The notes under the pieces were generated by a model. It was not told the DNA's origin. It saw only the letters and a list, made by a program, of their open reading frames with translations, and did no database searches. Shown here in pieces: positions 17,510-25,461 of a stretch of 64,000 nt of DNA; position 1 is the first letter of the stretch, and each line of letters starts with the position of its first letter. The position numbers and the translations under genes are program-made. This stretch comes from Vulcanimicrobiota bacterium (GTDB lineage: Bacteria; Vulcanimicrobiota; Vulcanimicrobiia; Vulcanimicrobiales; Vulcanimicrobiaceae): assembly GCA_003161435.1 (NCBI GenBank), contig PMOS01000025.1, positions 47,013-111,012 on the forward strand, in the 5' to 3' direction.

Positions 17510-17962
17510 GTGCTGAAGCTCGTTTCTACAGCCCTGCTCGGCGGATCGCTGATCCTCGGCGGGACGCTGATCCTCGCCGCAACCGCGGAGTCGCCGGCTC
17601 CGATGACCAACACGATGATGAAAAAGGAGCCGATGCAGATCAAGTTGGTCGCGCAGAACAACTCCGGGGAGGCCGGGACCGCGACCCTCATGGACGGGGA
17701 GAAGGGGCTGATCGTCAAGGTACACATGACGCCGGCCAGCGACGTCGACCAGCCCGCGCACATCCACAAGGGTACCTGCGACAAGCTCGACCCGAAACCG
17801 ACGTACCCGCTCAAGACGGTGCACGACGGCGAATCCGAGACGACGATCCCCGACGTGACGATCGCCGAACTCGAGAAAGCGCCCTTCGCGATCAACGTCC
17901 ACAAATCGACCAAAGAGATTCCGGTCTATGTCTCCTGCGGGAACATCGTCGCGCCCAAGTAG
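17510..17962 (+). CDS. Small secreted protein, paralogue of the one at 18756
   Basis: A 150-residue exported protein. The N-terminal segment LVSTALLGGSLILGGTLILAATA is a signal peptide. The mature part reads LVAQNNSGEAGTATLMDGEKG, then PAHIHKGTCDKL and FAINVHKSTKEIPVYVSCGNI. A beta-rich domain with two Cys and histidines in HIHKGTC is reminiscent of CHRD or Cu-Zn superoxide-dismutase-like folds, but the family is not certain. The GTG start has GGAGG seven bases upstream (17498-17502). The related protein at 18756 keeps the RKGTCKDY and ILIHKTA equivalents. Function unknown. Confidence 0.82.
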   Translation: MLKLVSTALLGGSLILGGTLILAATAESPAPMTNTMMKKEPMQIKLVAQNNSGEAGTATLMDGEKGLIVKVHMTPASDVDQPAHIHKGTCDKLDPKPTYPLKTVHDGESETTIPDVTIAELEKAPFAINVHKSTKEIPVYVSCGNIVAPK

Positions 17963-18575
17963 TCACCCGCCGTTCAACGAAGGCGCCGCGCACAACGCGG
18001 CGCCTTCTCGTTTCGGCGCGCCCTCACTCGACGAGATGCCCGATGACATCCGCGCGATCTGCGAAGAGACGCGCGCGAAGATCGGCTTCATCCCCAACGT
18101 CTTTCTCGCGTACGCTCGGCGGCCCGAACATTTCCGCGCCTTCATGCACTATCACGATCTGCTCATGAAGGGCCCGAGCGGCCTGTCGCGTGCCGAGCGC
18201 GAGGCGATCGTGGTGGCGGTTTCGGCCGAGAACGATTGTCTGTATTGCGTCACCGCGCACGGCGCGGCGTTGCGCATCGTGGGCAAAGACGCGATCGTCG
18301 CCGATCAGATCGCGACGAATTGGCGTACGGCGGATCTCACCCCGCGGCTGCGCGCGATCATCACCTTTGCGTCGCGGGTGAACGAGCCCGGCTTCGCCGC
18401 GAGCGACAAAGAGCTCGCCGAGCTCAAAGCCGTCGGGCTGTCCGACGACGATGCCTGGGACATTGCGTCGGTGGCCGCGTTCTTCGGCTTCTCCAACCGC
18501 ATGGCGGGCCTGATGGACATGCGCCCGAACCCCGGGTTTTACGAGATGGGTCGAATCGGCAGGACAAGCGGCTAA
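17928..18575 (+). CDS. Peroxidase-related enzyme (AhpD/carboxymuconolactone decarboxylase fold)
   Basis: A 215-residue protein of the uncharacterised peroxidase-related group with an AhpD-like fold. Core pattern: PDDIRAICEETRAKIGFIPN, AFMHYHDLLMKG, and the redox site ENDCLYCVTAHGAAL (CxxC followed by His). It may reduce peroxides through its Cys pair with an unknown electron donor. The start is uncertain: the only in-frame ATG (17928) lies 35 bases inside the previous gene, and homology seems to begin at about SRFGAPSLDEMPDD with no start codon there. It sits between two paralogous secreted proteins. Confidence 0.85.
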   Translation: MSPAGTSSRPSSHPPFNEGAAHNAAPSRFGAPSLDEMPDDIRAICEETRAKIGFIPNVFLAYARRPEHFRAFMHYHDLLMKGPSGLSRAEREAIVVAVSAENDCLYCVTAHGAALRIVGKDAIVADQIATNWRTADLTPRLRAIITFASRVNEPGFAASDKELAELKAVGLSDDDAWDIASVAAFFGFSNRMAGLMDMRPNPGFYEMGRIGRTSG

Positions 18576-18755
18576 AGGGACCGAGCGGCGGTCGCTACGT
18601 TCGTGCTGAACTACCGGCATCGCAAGCTCGCGATCACGCCCAGCCTCACCTTCAGCAGCTGCCGTCTTGGACTGCGGGCGACCGAGCGGCTGACCTGGGG
18701 CTCACGCGGCGGCTGGCGACGTGAAATCGATCGCCTCGCCGGGTAACGGGCCCTC

Positions 18756-19139
18756 ATGCAAAAACGGATAGCGATGATCGGCGCCGCCGTGGCGGCCCTT
18801 GCGACGAGCGTCCCCGCTCTCGCAGTCGTCAACCCCTTGGTGGCTCAAGTCGTCCCGCTCGGCGGATCGGCCGTGCGCGGCAACGTCACGTTGTTCCAGC
18901 TCGGGTCGAACGTCAACGTCGGCTTGAACCTCACCGGCAACTCCGGCACGGAGGCGGTCGATATCCGCAAAGGCACGTGCAAAGACTATGCCGCCAGTTC
19001 GACGATGCCGCTCGGCGTCGCCCAAGACACGCGTCTGTCGAACACCAAACTCGAGCAGCTCAGCGGCGACGTCATCCTGATCCACAAAACCGCGCAAGTA
19101 ACGTCAGCACCGATCGCCTGCGCCGAGATCAAAGGCTGA
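18756..19139 (+). CDS. Small secreted protein, paralogue of the one at 17510
   Basis: A 127-residue exported protein with signal peptide RIAMIGAAVAALATSVPALA. The mature domain contains VRGNVTLFQLGSNVNVGLNL, DIRKGTCKDYAASSTMPL and VILIHKTAQVTSAPIACAEIKG. It matches the protein at 17510 in order: KGTC motif, a Met/Tyr-Pro-Leu stretch, hydrophobic strand with HK, and a last Cys. The His before KGTC is replaced by Arg. It is followed by a strong palindromic terminator at 19172. Secreted, probably periplasmic; function unknown. Confidence 0.8.
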   Translation: MQKRIAMIGAAVAALATSVPALAVVNPLVAQVVPLGGSAVRGNVTLFQLGSNVNVGLNLTGNSGTEAVDIRKGTCKDYAASSTMPLGVAQDTRLSNTKLEQLSGDVILIHKTAQVTSAPIACAEIKG

Positions 19140-19171
19140 CGCGCTACACGCAACAACTGCGCAAAAACGGC

Positions 19172-19199
19172 GGGCACCGCGTTCTAGAACGCGGTGCCC
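19172..19199. terminator. 28-bp perfect palindrome, bidirectional terminator
   Basis: GGGCACCGCGTT (19172-19183) pairs perfectly with 19188-19199 around CTAG; the whole 28 bases are self-complementary. It lies 32 bases after the secreted-protein stop and about 110 bases from the convergent ammonia-lyase gene. Confidence 0.75.
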
Positions 19200-19310
19200 T
19201 CAGTGGTGCGACGGATAGGCCTCGACCGGACCACCCTATCACACCATATCACAGCGGACAATACTGCAATACGGCAAGCCCTGTTAGTCGTCTAGAGACA
19301 AGACGCCGTG

Positions 19311-20285
19311 CTAATCGGCGATGCAGACGGCGAAGGTTGCGGCATCGACGTTGCCACCGCTGAGCACGACGCCGGTGCGCGCACCGCGCACGTCGATCTT
19401 TCCGCTCAGCAGCGCCGCGAGCGCCGATGCGCCGCTCGGCTCGAGCACGAGCTTGAGGCGTTCGAAGGCGAAGCGCATCGCGTGCTTGATCTCGTCGTCG
19501 CTCACGGTAACGATTCCCGTCACGAGCCGGCGGACGATCGGCCAGGTGAGGTCGCCCGGCGCTTGCGTTCGTTGGCCGTCGGCGATCGTCTGGGGGACGG
19601 GGATCGAGACGATGCGGTCGGCGCGCCACGATCTCACCCAGTCGTCGCCGGCCTCCGGTTCGACGCCGAATACGCGCACGCCGGGCGAGAGCGCCGTCGC
19701 GGCCAGCGCGCAGCCCGATAGCAGCCCGCCGCCGCCGAGCGGCACGAGCAACACTTCGAGGCGGCCGGCGTCTGCGAGGAGCTCGAGCGCGACCGTCCCT
19801 TGGCCCGCGATGATCGCGGGGTCGTCGTACGGCGGCACGAGCGTCGCGCCGCGTTCGGCGGCGATCGACGCGGCGAGCTCGGAACGATTCATCCGCTCGC
19901 GGTCGTACGTAACGACCTCGGCGCCGTAACCGCGCGTCGCGGCGAGCTTTGCCTCGGGGGCGTCGGACGGCATCACGATCGTGGCGGGCACGTCGAGAAG
20001 CTGCGCGGCGAGCGCGACGCCCTGCGCATGATTTCCGCTGGAGAACGCGACGACGCCGCGCTGCCGCTGGGCGGCGTCGAGCTGCGCTATCGCGTTGTAC
20101 GCCCCGCGAAACTTGAACGCGCCGATGCGCTGCAGGTTCTCGGCTTTCAACGACACGCGAGCGCCGGTCCGCTCGTCGAGCGTCTTCGACGTCACGACCG
20201 GCGTGCGGTGCGCGATGCCGCGCAGCCGCTCCGCGGCCGCGCATACATCGTCGAACGACGCGGCGAATTCGCTTCCGTCGATCAC
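19311..20285 (-). CDS. PLP-dependent threonine/serine ammonia-lyase
   Basis: A 324-residue enzyme of the threonine dehydratase/serine racemase branch of the fold-type II PLP family. The PLP lysine is in GAFKFRGAYNAI, the substrate loop is SSGNHAQGVA, and the phosphate-binding loop is LVPLGGGGLLSGCA. It lacks the C-terminal ACT-like regulatory domain of biosynthetic IlvA, so it is more like catabolic TdcB or a serine racemase. The ATG overlaps the stop of the upstream membrane-anchored protein by 4 bases, placing it last in an operon with prfC. Threonine or serine deamination is likely; racemisation is possible. Confidence 0.9.
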   Translation of the reverse strand: MIDGSEFAASFDDVCAAAERLRGIAHRTPVVTSKTLDERTGARVSLKAENLQRIGAFKFRGAYNAIAQLDAAQRQRGVVAFSSGNHAQGVALAAQLLDVPATIVMPSDAPEAKLAATRGYGAEVVTYDRERMNRSELAASIAAERGATLVPPYDDPAIIAGQGTVALELLADAGRLEVLLVPLGGGGLLSGCALAATALSPGVRVFGVEPEAGDDWVRSWRADRIVSIPVPQTIADGQRTQAPGDLTWPIVRRLVTGIVTVSDDEIKHAMRFAFERLKLVLEPSGASALAALLSGKIDVRGARTGVVLSGGNVDAATFAVCIAD

Positions 20286-20722
20286 GAGCTCGGTTTGGGC
20301 GCGTCGAACCCGAAGTGGAACACCTTGTCATCGGGATCGAACTGGATCTTCTCGTGCACGCTGCCCTTGTCGAAGGTGACTTCGAACTCGTGCACGCGCG
20401 CGCCATCGCCTTCCGGCGTCACATCTTTGACGCGCCGAACCGCACCCAGCGGCGCGAGCACGTCGGCCGCGTGGCCCAACCGGCCGCGCGTCGTTTCGGC
20501 GACGGTTTCGGAGTTCTCCAGCTTCGTCACCGCGGTGTAATCGTTCTTCTGCGCCGCTTCGGTGAGCTCGCGCGCGATGTGCTCGTACCTGTTCTCGTGC
20601 CCCGCGCACGCGCGCACCAGGACGACGAACAGCACGACGATCACGGCCAGCACGATCAGTTGATTCTGGCGCGCCTTGGGCGGCATTACCGTGCGCGGCG
20701 GCGGCGTGGTGACGTTCTTCAC
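20282..20722 (-). CDS. Membrane-anchored protein of unknown function
   Basis: A 146-residue protein: short basic N-terminus, one membrane helix (QLIVLAVIVVLFVVLVRAC, about residues 20-38), then an extracytoplasmic domain of about 100 residues reading YEHIARELTEAAQKNDYTAV, VAETTRGRLG, VHEFEVTFDKGSVHEKI. The soluble part looks like a SnoaL/DUF3887-type alpha-beta domain but I cannot name it. The GTG at 20722 overlaps the prfC stop (GTGA), and its own stop overlaps the ammonia-lyase ATG, so three genes form one tightly coupled unit. Confidence 0.78.
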   Translation of the reverse strand: MKNVTTPPPRTVMPPKARQNQLIVLAVIVVLFVVLVRACAGHENRYEHIARELTEAAQKNDYTAVTKLENSETVAETTRGRLGHAADVLAPLGAVRRVKDVTPEGDGARVHEFEVTFDKGSVHEKIQFDPDDKVFHFGFDAPKPSS

Positions 20723-22347
20723 GCCGGCACCTCGCGCGCGAGGTCGCTCGTGCCGAACGGCTCGAAGGTCAGCCCGGGGTTCCACTGCCGCGCCAGACCG
20801 ATGCTCCACTCGCTCTCGAACAGCGCGAGCGGCTTGCCGTCCCAATCCTCGACGAGCCGCCCGCTCGAGCCGAGCGTCACGGAGCCGGCAAACTCGGTCG
20901 TCTGTCCTGAGCTCGTCGAAGGAATCACCCGGCGCGCCGTGGTGTAGGGCAGCGTCTGAAAGACCGTCTTCACGTTGTACTCCGACTCCAAGCGGTACTT
21001 CACGACCTCGAACTGGAGCGACCCGACCGCGGCCAGAATCGGTTCGATCCGCGTCTGACCGAACGGATAGAAGACCTGGATCGCTCCCTCCTCACGAAGT
21101 TGCGCGATCCCTTTTTGGAACGATTTGTAACTCGCAGTGTCGGTACTGCGGACCAGCGAGAAATGTTCCGGCTCGAACGCGGGGATCGGATCGAACCGCA
21201 CGCCTTGGCCTTCGGCCAGCGTGTCGCCGATCGCGAACACGCCCGGGTTCGCCAGACCGACCACGTCGCCGGCGAATGCAATGTCGACCGACTCGCGCTC
21301 CGAGGCGAACAGCTTCATCGCGCGGGTCAGCCGCACATCTTTGCCGGTGCGCATGTTGCGGACGGTCATGTCGCGCTCGAACGTCCCGCTGCAGACGCGC
21401 AGGAACGCCACGCGGTCACGATGACGCGGGTCCATGTTCGCTTGGATCTTGAAGACGAACCCCGAGAAGTGCGGATCGGTGGGTTCGACGATGTTTTTCT
21501 CGGAATCGACGCGCGGCGCCGGCGGCGGGCCGAGCCGTACGAACGCATCGAGGAAGAGCTCGACGCCGAAGTTGGTCACCGCGCTGCCGAAGAACACCGG
21601 CGTGACGTCGCCGCGCATCATCGCGCTCCGGTCGAAGGGCGCACCCGCGCCTTCGAGCAGCTCGAGCTGGTCGAGGAACTCGCGATAGGTCCGCTCGTCG
21701 ACGAGCGCGGCGATCTTCGGGTCGTGCCGGTCGCTCGCCGTCACCGGCGCGCGCTTCGCGCCGTGCTGCGTGCGCTCGAAGACGTGCACCTCGCCGCCGC
21801 TGCGGTCGTACACCCCGCGAAACGTCTCACCGTTGCCGAGCGGCCAGTTCATCGGATACGCACCGATTCCCAGCACGTTCTCGAGTTCGTCGAGCAGCTC
21901 GAGCGGATCGCGTGACGGCCGATCCATCTTGTTGATGAACGTGAACAGCGGAATGCGCCGCGCGCGGCAGATCGCGAACAGCTTGCGCGTCTGCGGCTCG
22001 ACGCCTTTCGCGGCGTCGATCAACATCACCGCAGAGTCGGCCGCCAGCAGCGTCCGGTAGGTGTCCTCGCCGAAATCCTGATGGCCCGGCGTGTCGAGCA
22101 GGTTCATCGTGTGGCCGTCGTACGGGAACTGCAACACCGTCGAGGTGATCGAGATCCCGCGCTCGCGCTCGAGCTCCATCCAGTCCGACGTCGCCGCCCG
22201 CGCTCGCCGGCGCGCCGCGACCTGACCCGCGGTCACGATCGCCCCGCCGTACAGCAGGAGCTTCTCGGTGAGGGTCGTCTTGCCGGCGTCGGGGTGCGAG
22301 ATGATCGCGAACGTGCGCCGTTTGGCGACTTCCTCCCGGATCTCCAT
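20719..22347 (-). CDS. prfC: Peptide chain release factor 3
   Basis: Translational GTPase that recycles RF1/RF2 from the ribosome, 542 residues. G-domain motifs: SHPDAGKT (residues 17-24), the DTPGHQDFGEDTYR switch region, and FINKMDR. Domains II and III follow (GDTLAEG, RFDPIPAFEPEHFS, ILAAVGSLQFEVVKYRLE, all RF3-specific). The ATG at 22347 gives the usual N-terminus; a longer in-frame extension upstream is low-complexity. Unusual: around residues 477-482 the chain reads PSTSSGQ, translated from a copy of the interspersed repeat at 20905. This falls in a variable C-terminal loop and keeps the frame. It is first in an operon with a membrane protein and an ammonia-lyase. Confidence 0.95.
   Translation of the reverse strand: MEIREEVAKRRTFAIISHPDAGKTTLTEKLLLYGGAIVTAGQVAARRRARAATSDWMELERERGISITSTVLQFPYDGHTMNLLDTPGHQDFGEDTYRTLLAADSAVMLIDAAKGVEPQTRKLFAICRARRIPLFTFINKMDRPSRDPLELLDELENVLGIGAYPMNWPLGNGETFRGVYDRSGGEVHVFERTQHGAKRAPVTASDRHDPKIAALVDERTYREFLDQLELLEGAGAPFDRSAMMRGDVTPVFFGSAVTNFGVELFLDAFVRLGPPPAPRVDSEKNIVEPTDPHFSGFVFKIQANMDPRHRDRVAFLRVCSGTFERDMTVRNMRTGKDVRLTRAMKLFASERESVDIAFAGDVVGLANPGVFAIGDTLAEGQGVRFDPIPAFEPEHFSLVRSTDTASYKSFQKGIAQLREEGAIQVFYPFGQTRIEPILAAVGSLQFEVVKYRLESEYNVKTVFQTLPYTTARRVIPSTSSGQTTEFAGSVTLGSSGRLVEDWDGKPLALFESEWSIGLARQWNPGLTFEPFGTSDLAREVPA
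20905..20924. repeat. Interspersed repeat copy inside prfC
   Basis: TCCTGAGCTCGTCGAAGGAA matches the repeat copies at 55447 and, inverted, at 1240 and 1281. On the prfC strand it encodes the insertion S-T-S-S-G-Q. The copy is in frame and adds no stop. Confidence 0.7.
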
Positions 22348-22424
22348 CTGCGGTGACCATTCGACAGAAGGCTGAGGAGACTTTGCAGCGTCGATCGTGG
22401 CGGGGCTGGGGGCGGGACCGGCGG

Positions 22425-22895
22425 TCAGTAGTTGCGGATTTCGGTTCGGTCGCCGCGGCGGTAGACGAGCGTGAGGCCGTCCCGCGTGGTGTAGAGCCGC
22501 GCGTCGGGCGGCACGCGTAGGTGGTCGGGGCCGCGCGTTACCCAAATGTCGTCGGCACGGACCATCACCGTGCAGCTGCCACGATGCAGCGTCGTCCCCG
22601 GCGCGATCCGTGACTTCTCAGGGGGTATGTCGCGTTCGAGGAGCGGCGACGGCCCTTCTTTGGCGGACTGCTGGGTGAAGCAGGACGGGAGCGCGCTGAG
22701 CACCCAGCCGCCCTGACCGGTGAACGACGGTGCGGGCGTCGTAACGAAGCCTGCGTTGCCGTTGTGGGGTGCGCTCGGGTGAGTCGCCGCTCGGTTCGGG
22801 CGCAGCGTCCAACTGTTCGTCGCCATGCGGTGCGCGAACACGATGCTCCCGATCACGCATACGATGACCGTGGCGATCGCGTAGAAGCGCCACAT
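22425..22895 (-). CDS. Membrane-anchored protein of unknown function
   Basis: A 156-residue protein with one N-terminal membrane helix (FYAIATVIVCVIGSIVFAH) and an extracytoplasmic part rich in Pro, Ser and Thr up to about residue 90. The compact end reads GTTLHRGSCTVMVRADDIWV and DARLYTTRDGLTLVYRRGDR. It has two Cys in the outer part. I recognise no family. It follows the GH130 gene by 5 bases on the same strand, so it ends that operon, and is 77 bases upstream of the prfC start. Confidence 0.72.
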   Translation of the reverse strand: MWRFYAIATVIVCVIGSIVFAHRMATNSWTLRPNRAATHPSAPHNGNAGFVTTPAPSFTGQGGWVLSALPSCFTQQSAKEGPSPLLERDIPPEKSRIAPGTTLHRGSCTVMVRADDIWVTRGPDHLRVPPDARLYTTRDGLTLVYRRGDRTEIRNY

Positions 22896-22900
22896 TCCGC

Positions 22901-23989
22901 TTATGCGGCCGATTCCTCCGCGCTCGCGTTCGGCGCGGCGAGTCGCAGGTGCGCGCGCCCGATGCGCGCGTCGGCCATCCCGTAATAGACCTCGTACGAG
23001 CGGTCGCCGAGCTCGCAGATCGCGGTCGGAAACACGACGTTGTTGACGATGCCGTGCGTCTCGTCGATCCCTTCAGGCACCATTGCCGGCGTCTCCGAGC
23101 GATAGCGCACGATGTGCGGACGATCGATGTCGTGCACGACGAATCCCGCGCTGTACTGCATGGTGTATTTGCCGTCGGAAACCTCGTGCGCGTTGACCCC
23201 GTGAAAGAGTGAGAACCAGCCCTCGGCGATCCTCACCGGGGGCGTCCCGGCTCCGGTCTTGATGCAGCACCAAGGCGCGTCGGGGACCAGCACCAGCGCG
23301 CTCTCGCGCACCTGGAGCAGCGCCTGAAAGTCGTCGAGCACCGGCTCGAGCGGGATGTACGCGATGCGCGTGCACTCGCGCTCGTGCGGAGCGAGGGCGA
23401 GCAGCGTCGGAACGGCGCCACGGCCGTCCATCGTCGAGAGCCGCAGCATCGGCCGGTGATAGAGCGCCAGCGAGCGTACGCCATTGGGCGAGAGCACGGG
23501 CTCGGGGAAGAACACGCCGTCCTTGTCGTCGCCTTGCGGCAGGTCGGGCGCGAACGACACCAACCCCAAACGTTCCCAGCGGTAACCGTCCTGCGAGTGC
23601 GCGATCGCAATGCGCGGTCCGTCCAGTCCGAACGCGGTGTACGCCATGAGATAACGGTCGAGCACCGGGACGAAGGTGACGCGCGGATCCTCGCAACCCA
23701 TCCCGCCGGGCGCGGTCCGCAACTCGTACGGCGCGCTCGGCTCGAGCGCGAAACCCTGCCGCTCGAAGCGAATGTCGTCACCGTTGCGCAGACCGCGGCA
23801 GAGCTCGACGCGCGAGACGTTCCCCGCGGCGACGGCGCGCGGATAGAGCAGCAGCGTGCCGTCGCGCGCCACCGCGCTTGCCGGATTGAGCACCCCTTCG
23901 ACTTCCGCGGGCGAGTCGTCCGGGCTCAGAACGACGCCGAGCCGCGTGATCGTCGCGTCGAAGCGTTCGAGCGTATCGACTGCGGTCAT
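22901..23989 (-). CDS. GH130-type glycoside phosphorylase/hydrolase
   Basis: Five-bladed beta-propeller enzyme of 362 residues resembling glycoside hydrolase family 130, which includes beta-mannoside and beta-1,4-mannooligosaccharide phosphorylases. Family-type stretches: VLNPASAVARDGTLLLYPR, GMGCEDPRVTFVP (the Glu-Asp pair where the catalytic acid is expected), RIAIAHSQDGYRW, DDKDGVFFPE, WFSLFHGV and MQYSAGFVVHD. It probably cleaves a mannoside with phosphate; hydrolysis is also possible in this family. Its ATG overlaps the stop of the alanine-racemase-like gene by 4 bases. Confidence 0.85.
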   Translation of the reverse strand: MTAVDTLERFDATITRLGVVLSPDDSPAEVEGVLNPASAVARDGTLLLYPRAVAAGNVSRVELCRGLRNGDDIRFERQGFALEPSAPYELRTAPGGMGCEDPRVTFVPVLDRYLMAYTAFGLDGPRIAIAHSQDGYRWERLGLVSFAPDLPQGDDKDGVFFPEPVLSPNGVRSLALYHRPMLRLSTMDGRGAVPTLLALAPHERECTRIAYIPLEPVLDDFQALLQVRESALVLVPDAPWCCIKTGAGTPPVRIAEGWFSLFHGVNAHEVSDGKYTMQYSAGFVVHDIDRPHIVRYRSETPAMVPEGIDETHGIVNNVVFPTAICELGDRSYEVYYGMADARIGRAHLRLAAPNASAEESAA

Positions 23990-24957
23990 CGAGGCGCCAA
24001 GCCGAGCACCAGCTCGTGCGAGCCGATCCCGGCCCGCACCGCCAACCGGTCGACGTCGTCGTCCGGCCCGATCAAGATTCGTGGATCCGCACCGTCGTGC
24101 ATCACCCGCGTCGTGTACTGCATGCCTACCGACAGAATATCGACACCGTCGACCATTTTCTTCGGAAATCCATCACCGTACCCGGAACGAAGAACGGCGA
24201 CGGATCGGTCGCCGGGAACGGGCAGGTCGCCGTATCCCGCCCAACCGATCTGCCCAGGTGCGAAGCGGCGCACGACCGGAGCGGTCACGCGCAGCGCGCA
24301 GCGATTGTCGACCGGCGCACCCAGCCGCGCGCCGAACAGCCCGACGCCGATGCGCTGACGGTCGAACGCCACCCCTGGCCGCGCGGATGCCGTGCTGGCG
24401 GCGTCGATCGACGTCACCCGGACCCCGGCGGCCTCGAACGCGGCGCGCGCGGCGACGAGCGCCTCGAGCGCGGCGGCTGACCGCGCCGCCGAGGTCAGGT
24501 GCGTCCACAGCTCGACGCTCAGCCCGGTCCCGGCGGCGGCATGGGCAAAGGCCGCGACGTCCGCGGGGCGCAGCGCGCTCCAACCGGCGGCGTCGACGAC
24601 TCCGATGCGCACCGGAAAGCTGCCCCGACGGATCGCCTCGGCGGCCGCCTCGGCCAGCGCCTCGCGCGTCGAGACGTTTGGGATCCCGCCCAATCCCAGC
24701 ACGGCGGCGAGCCGTCCCGGCTGCGCGTCGCCAAGCAGCCGCACCGGCTTGACCGTCGCCGGGCGCAGCGCCGCCAACTCGTCCTCGTCGGCCACGACGT
24801 ACGACTCGACCACGCCGTCCAACTCGCGCGCGAGCCGGCGGGCGCCCCAGCCGTAGCCGTCGTGCTTGACGACCGCCGCTACCGGCGCGCCCAGCGCCGC
24901 GAAGACCGAGACGTTGGCGCGCAGGACGTCCCCTTCGAGCTCGATCTGCGGCCCCAT
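23986..24957 (-). CDS. Alanine-racemase-like PLP enzyme
   Basis: A 323-residue protein of the alanine racemase fold: an N-terminal barrel with the PLP lysine at residue 31 (VAAVVKHDGYGWG, equivalent to the usual KADAYGHG), IDAASTASARPG, RIGVGLFGA, and a C-terminal beta-domain containing SGYGDGFP with the likely catalytic Tyr. It is about 40 residues shorter than typical Alr, and several active-site neighbours differ, so it may act on another amino acid or be a weak racemase supplying D-alanine for the wall. The ATG at 24957 shares one base with the stop of the upstream lipoprotein gene. It overlaps the GH130 gene by 4 bases. Confidence 0.85.
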   Translation of the reverse strand: MGPQIELEGDVLRANVSVFAALGAPVAAVVKHDGYGWGARRLARELDGVVESYVVADEDELAALRPATVKPVRLLGDAQPGRLAAVLGLGGIPNVSTREALAEAAAEAIRRGSFPVRIGVVDAAGWSALRPADVAAFAHAAAGTGLSVELWTHLTSAARSAAALEALVAARAAFEAAGVRVTSIDAASTASARPGVAFDRQRIGVGLFGARLGAPVDNRCALRVTAPVVRRFAPGQIGWAGYGDLPVPGDRSVAVLRSGYGDGFPKKMVDGVDILSVGMQYTTRVMHDGADPRILIGPDDDVDRLAVRAGIGSHELVLGLAPR

Positions 24958-25394
24958 CAGTGCAGCGTCGTCGAGGCGATCGGCTCGCCCGAGGGTGAAA
25001 CCACCTCGACCTTGGCGCCGGCCCGATAGGCGGCGTTCGGCACGATCCAAATGGTGTAGGTGCGGTACTCGCGCGGCGCCGGCTCCCCGCCGTCGAGCGC
25101 GGCGCGCTCGAAGGCGACGATGCGGACCCGGTCGGTGTTGGCGCGAATCGACTCGACGATCTGGCTCCAACCGGTTTCCCTGTGCGGCCCCATCAGCAAA
25201 ATGACGGCGAACTCATGCCGAAAATCGACCGGCCCGCCGACGCCCAGCGCCTCCAGCGACCGCCGGTCGCGAACGACGACGACTTCCCGGCCGCCCGCGC
25301 CCGGTGTCGTCCCTGACCGTTGTTGATTGACCCGCACCTCGCGGCAACCGGCGAGTACGGCGGCCATCACGAGGGCGGCAAGGATGCGCCGCAT
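24957..25394 (-). CDS. Lipoprotein with a PrcB-like domain
   Basis: A 145-residue lipoprotein: signal MRRILAALVMAAVLAGC with the lipidated Cys at residue 17. The mature part reads FRHEFAVILLMGPHRETGWS, RVRIVAFERAALDGG and REYRTYTIWIVPNAAY, which resembles the C-terminal domain of PrcB (the protease-complex subunit of treponemes) in strand order and the MGxRxTGx turn. This is an inference from pattern. It heads the operon lipoprotein-alr-GH130-membrane protein, a set that hints at cell-envelope sugar or peptide metabolism. It diverges from the secreted-protein gene at 25462. Confidence 0.72.
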   Translation of the reverse strand: MRRILAALVMAAVLAGCREVRVNQQRSGTTPGAGGREVVVVRDRRSLEALGVGGPVDFRHEFAVILLMGPHRETGWSQIVESIRANTDRVRIVAFERAALDGGEPAPREYRTYTIWIVPNAAYRAGAKVEVVSPSGEPIASTTLH

Positions 25395-25461
25395 CGGCGT
25401 CGGTCGTTCGACAGTTTGTACCGAGGATACCCCGCGGCTGCGACGGAAGTCGCATGATCCC

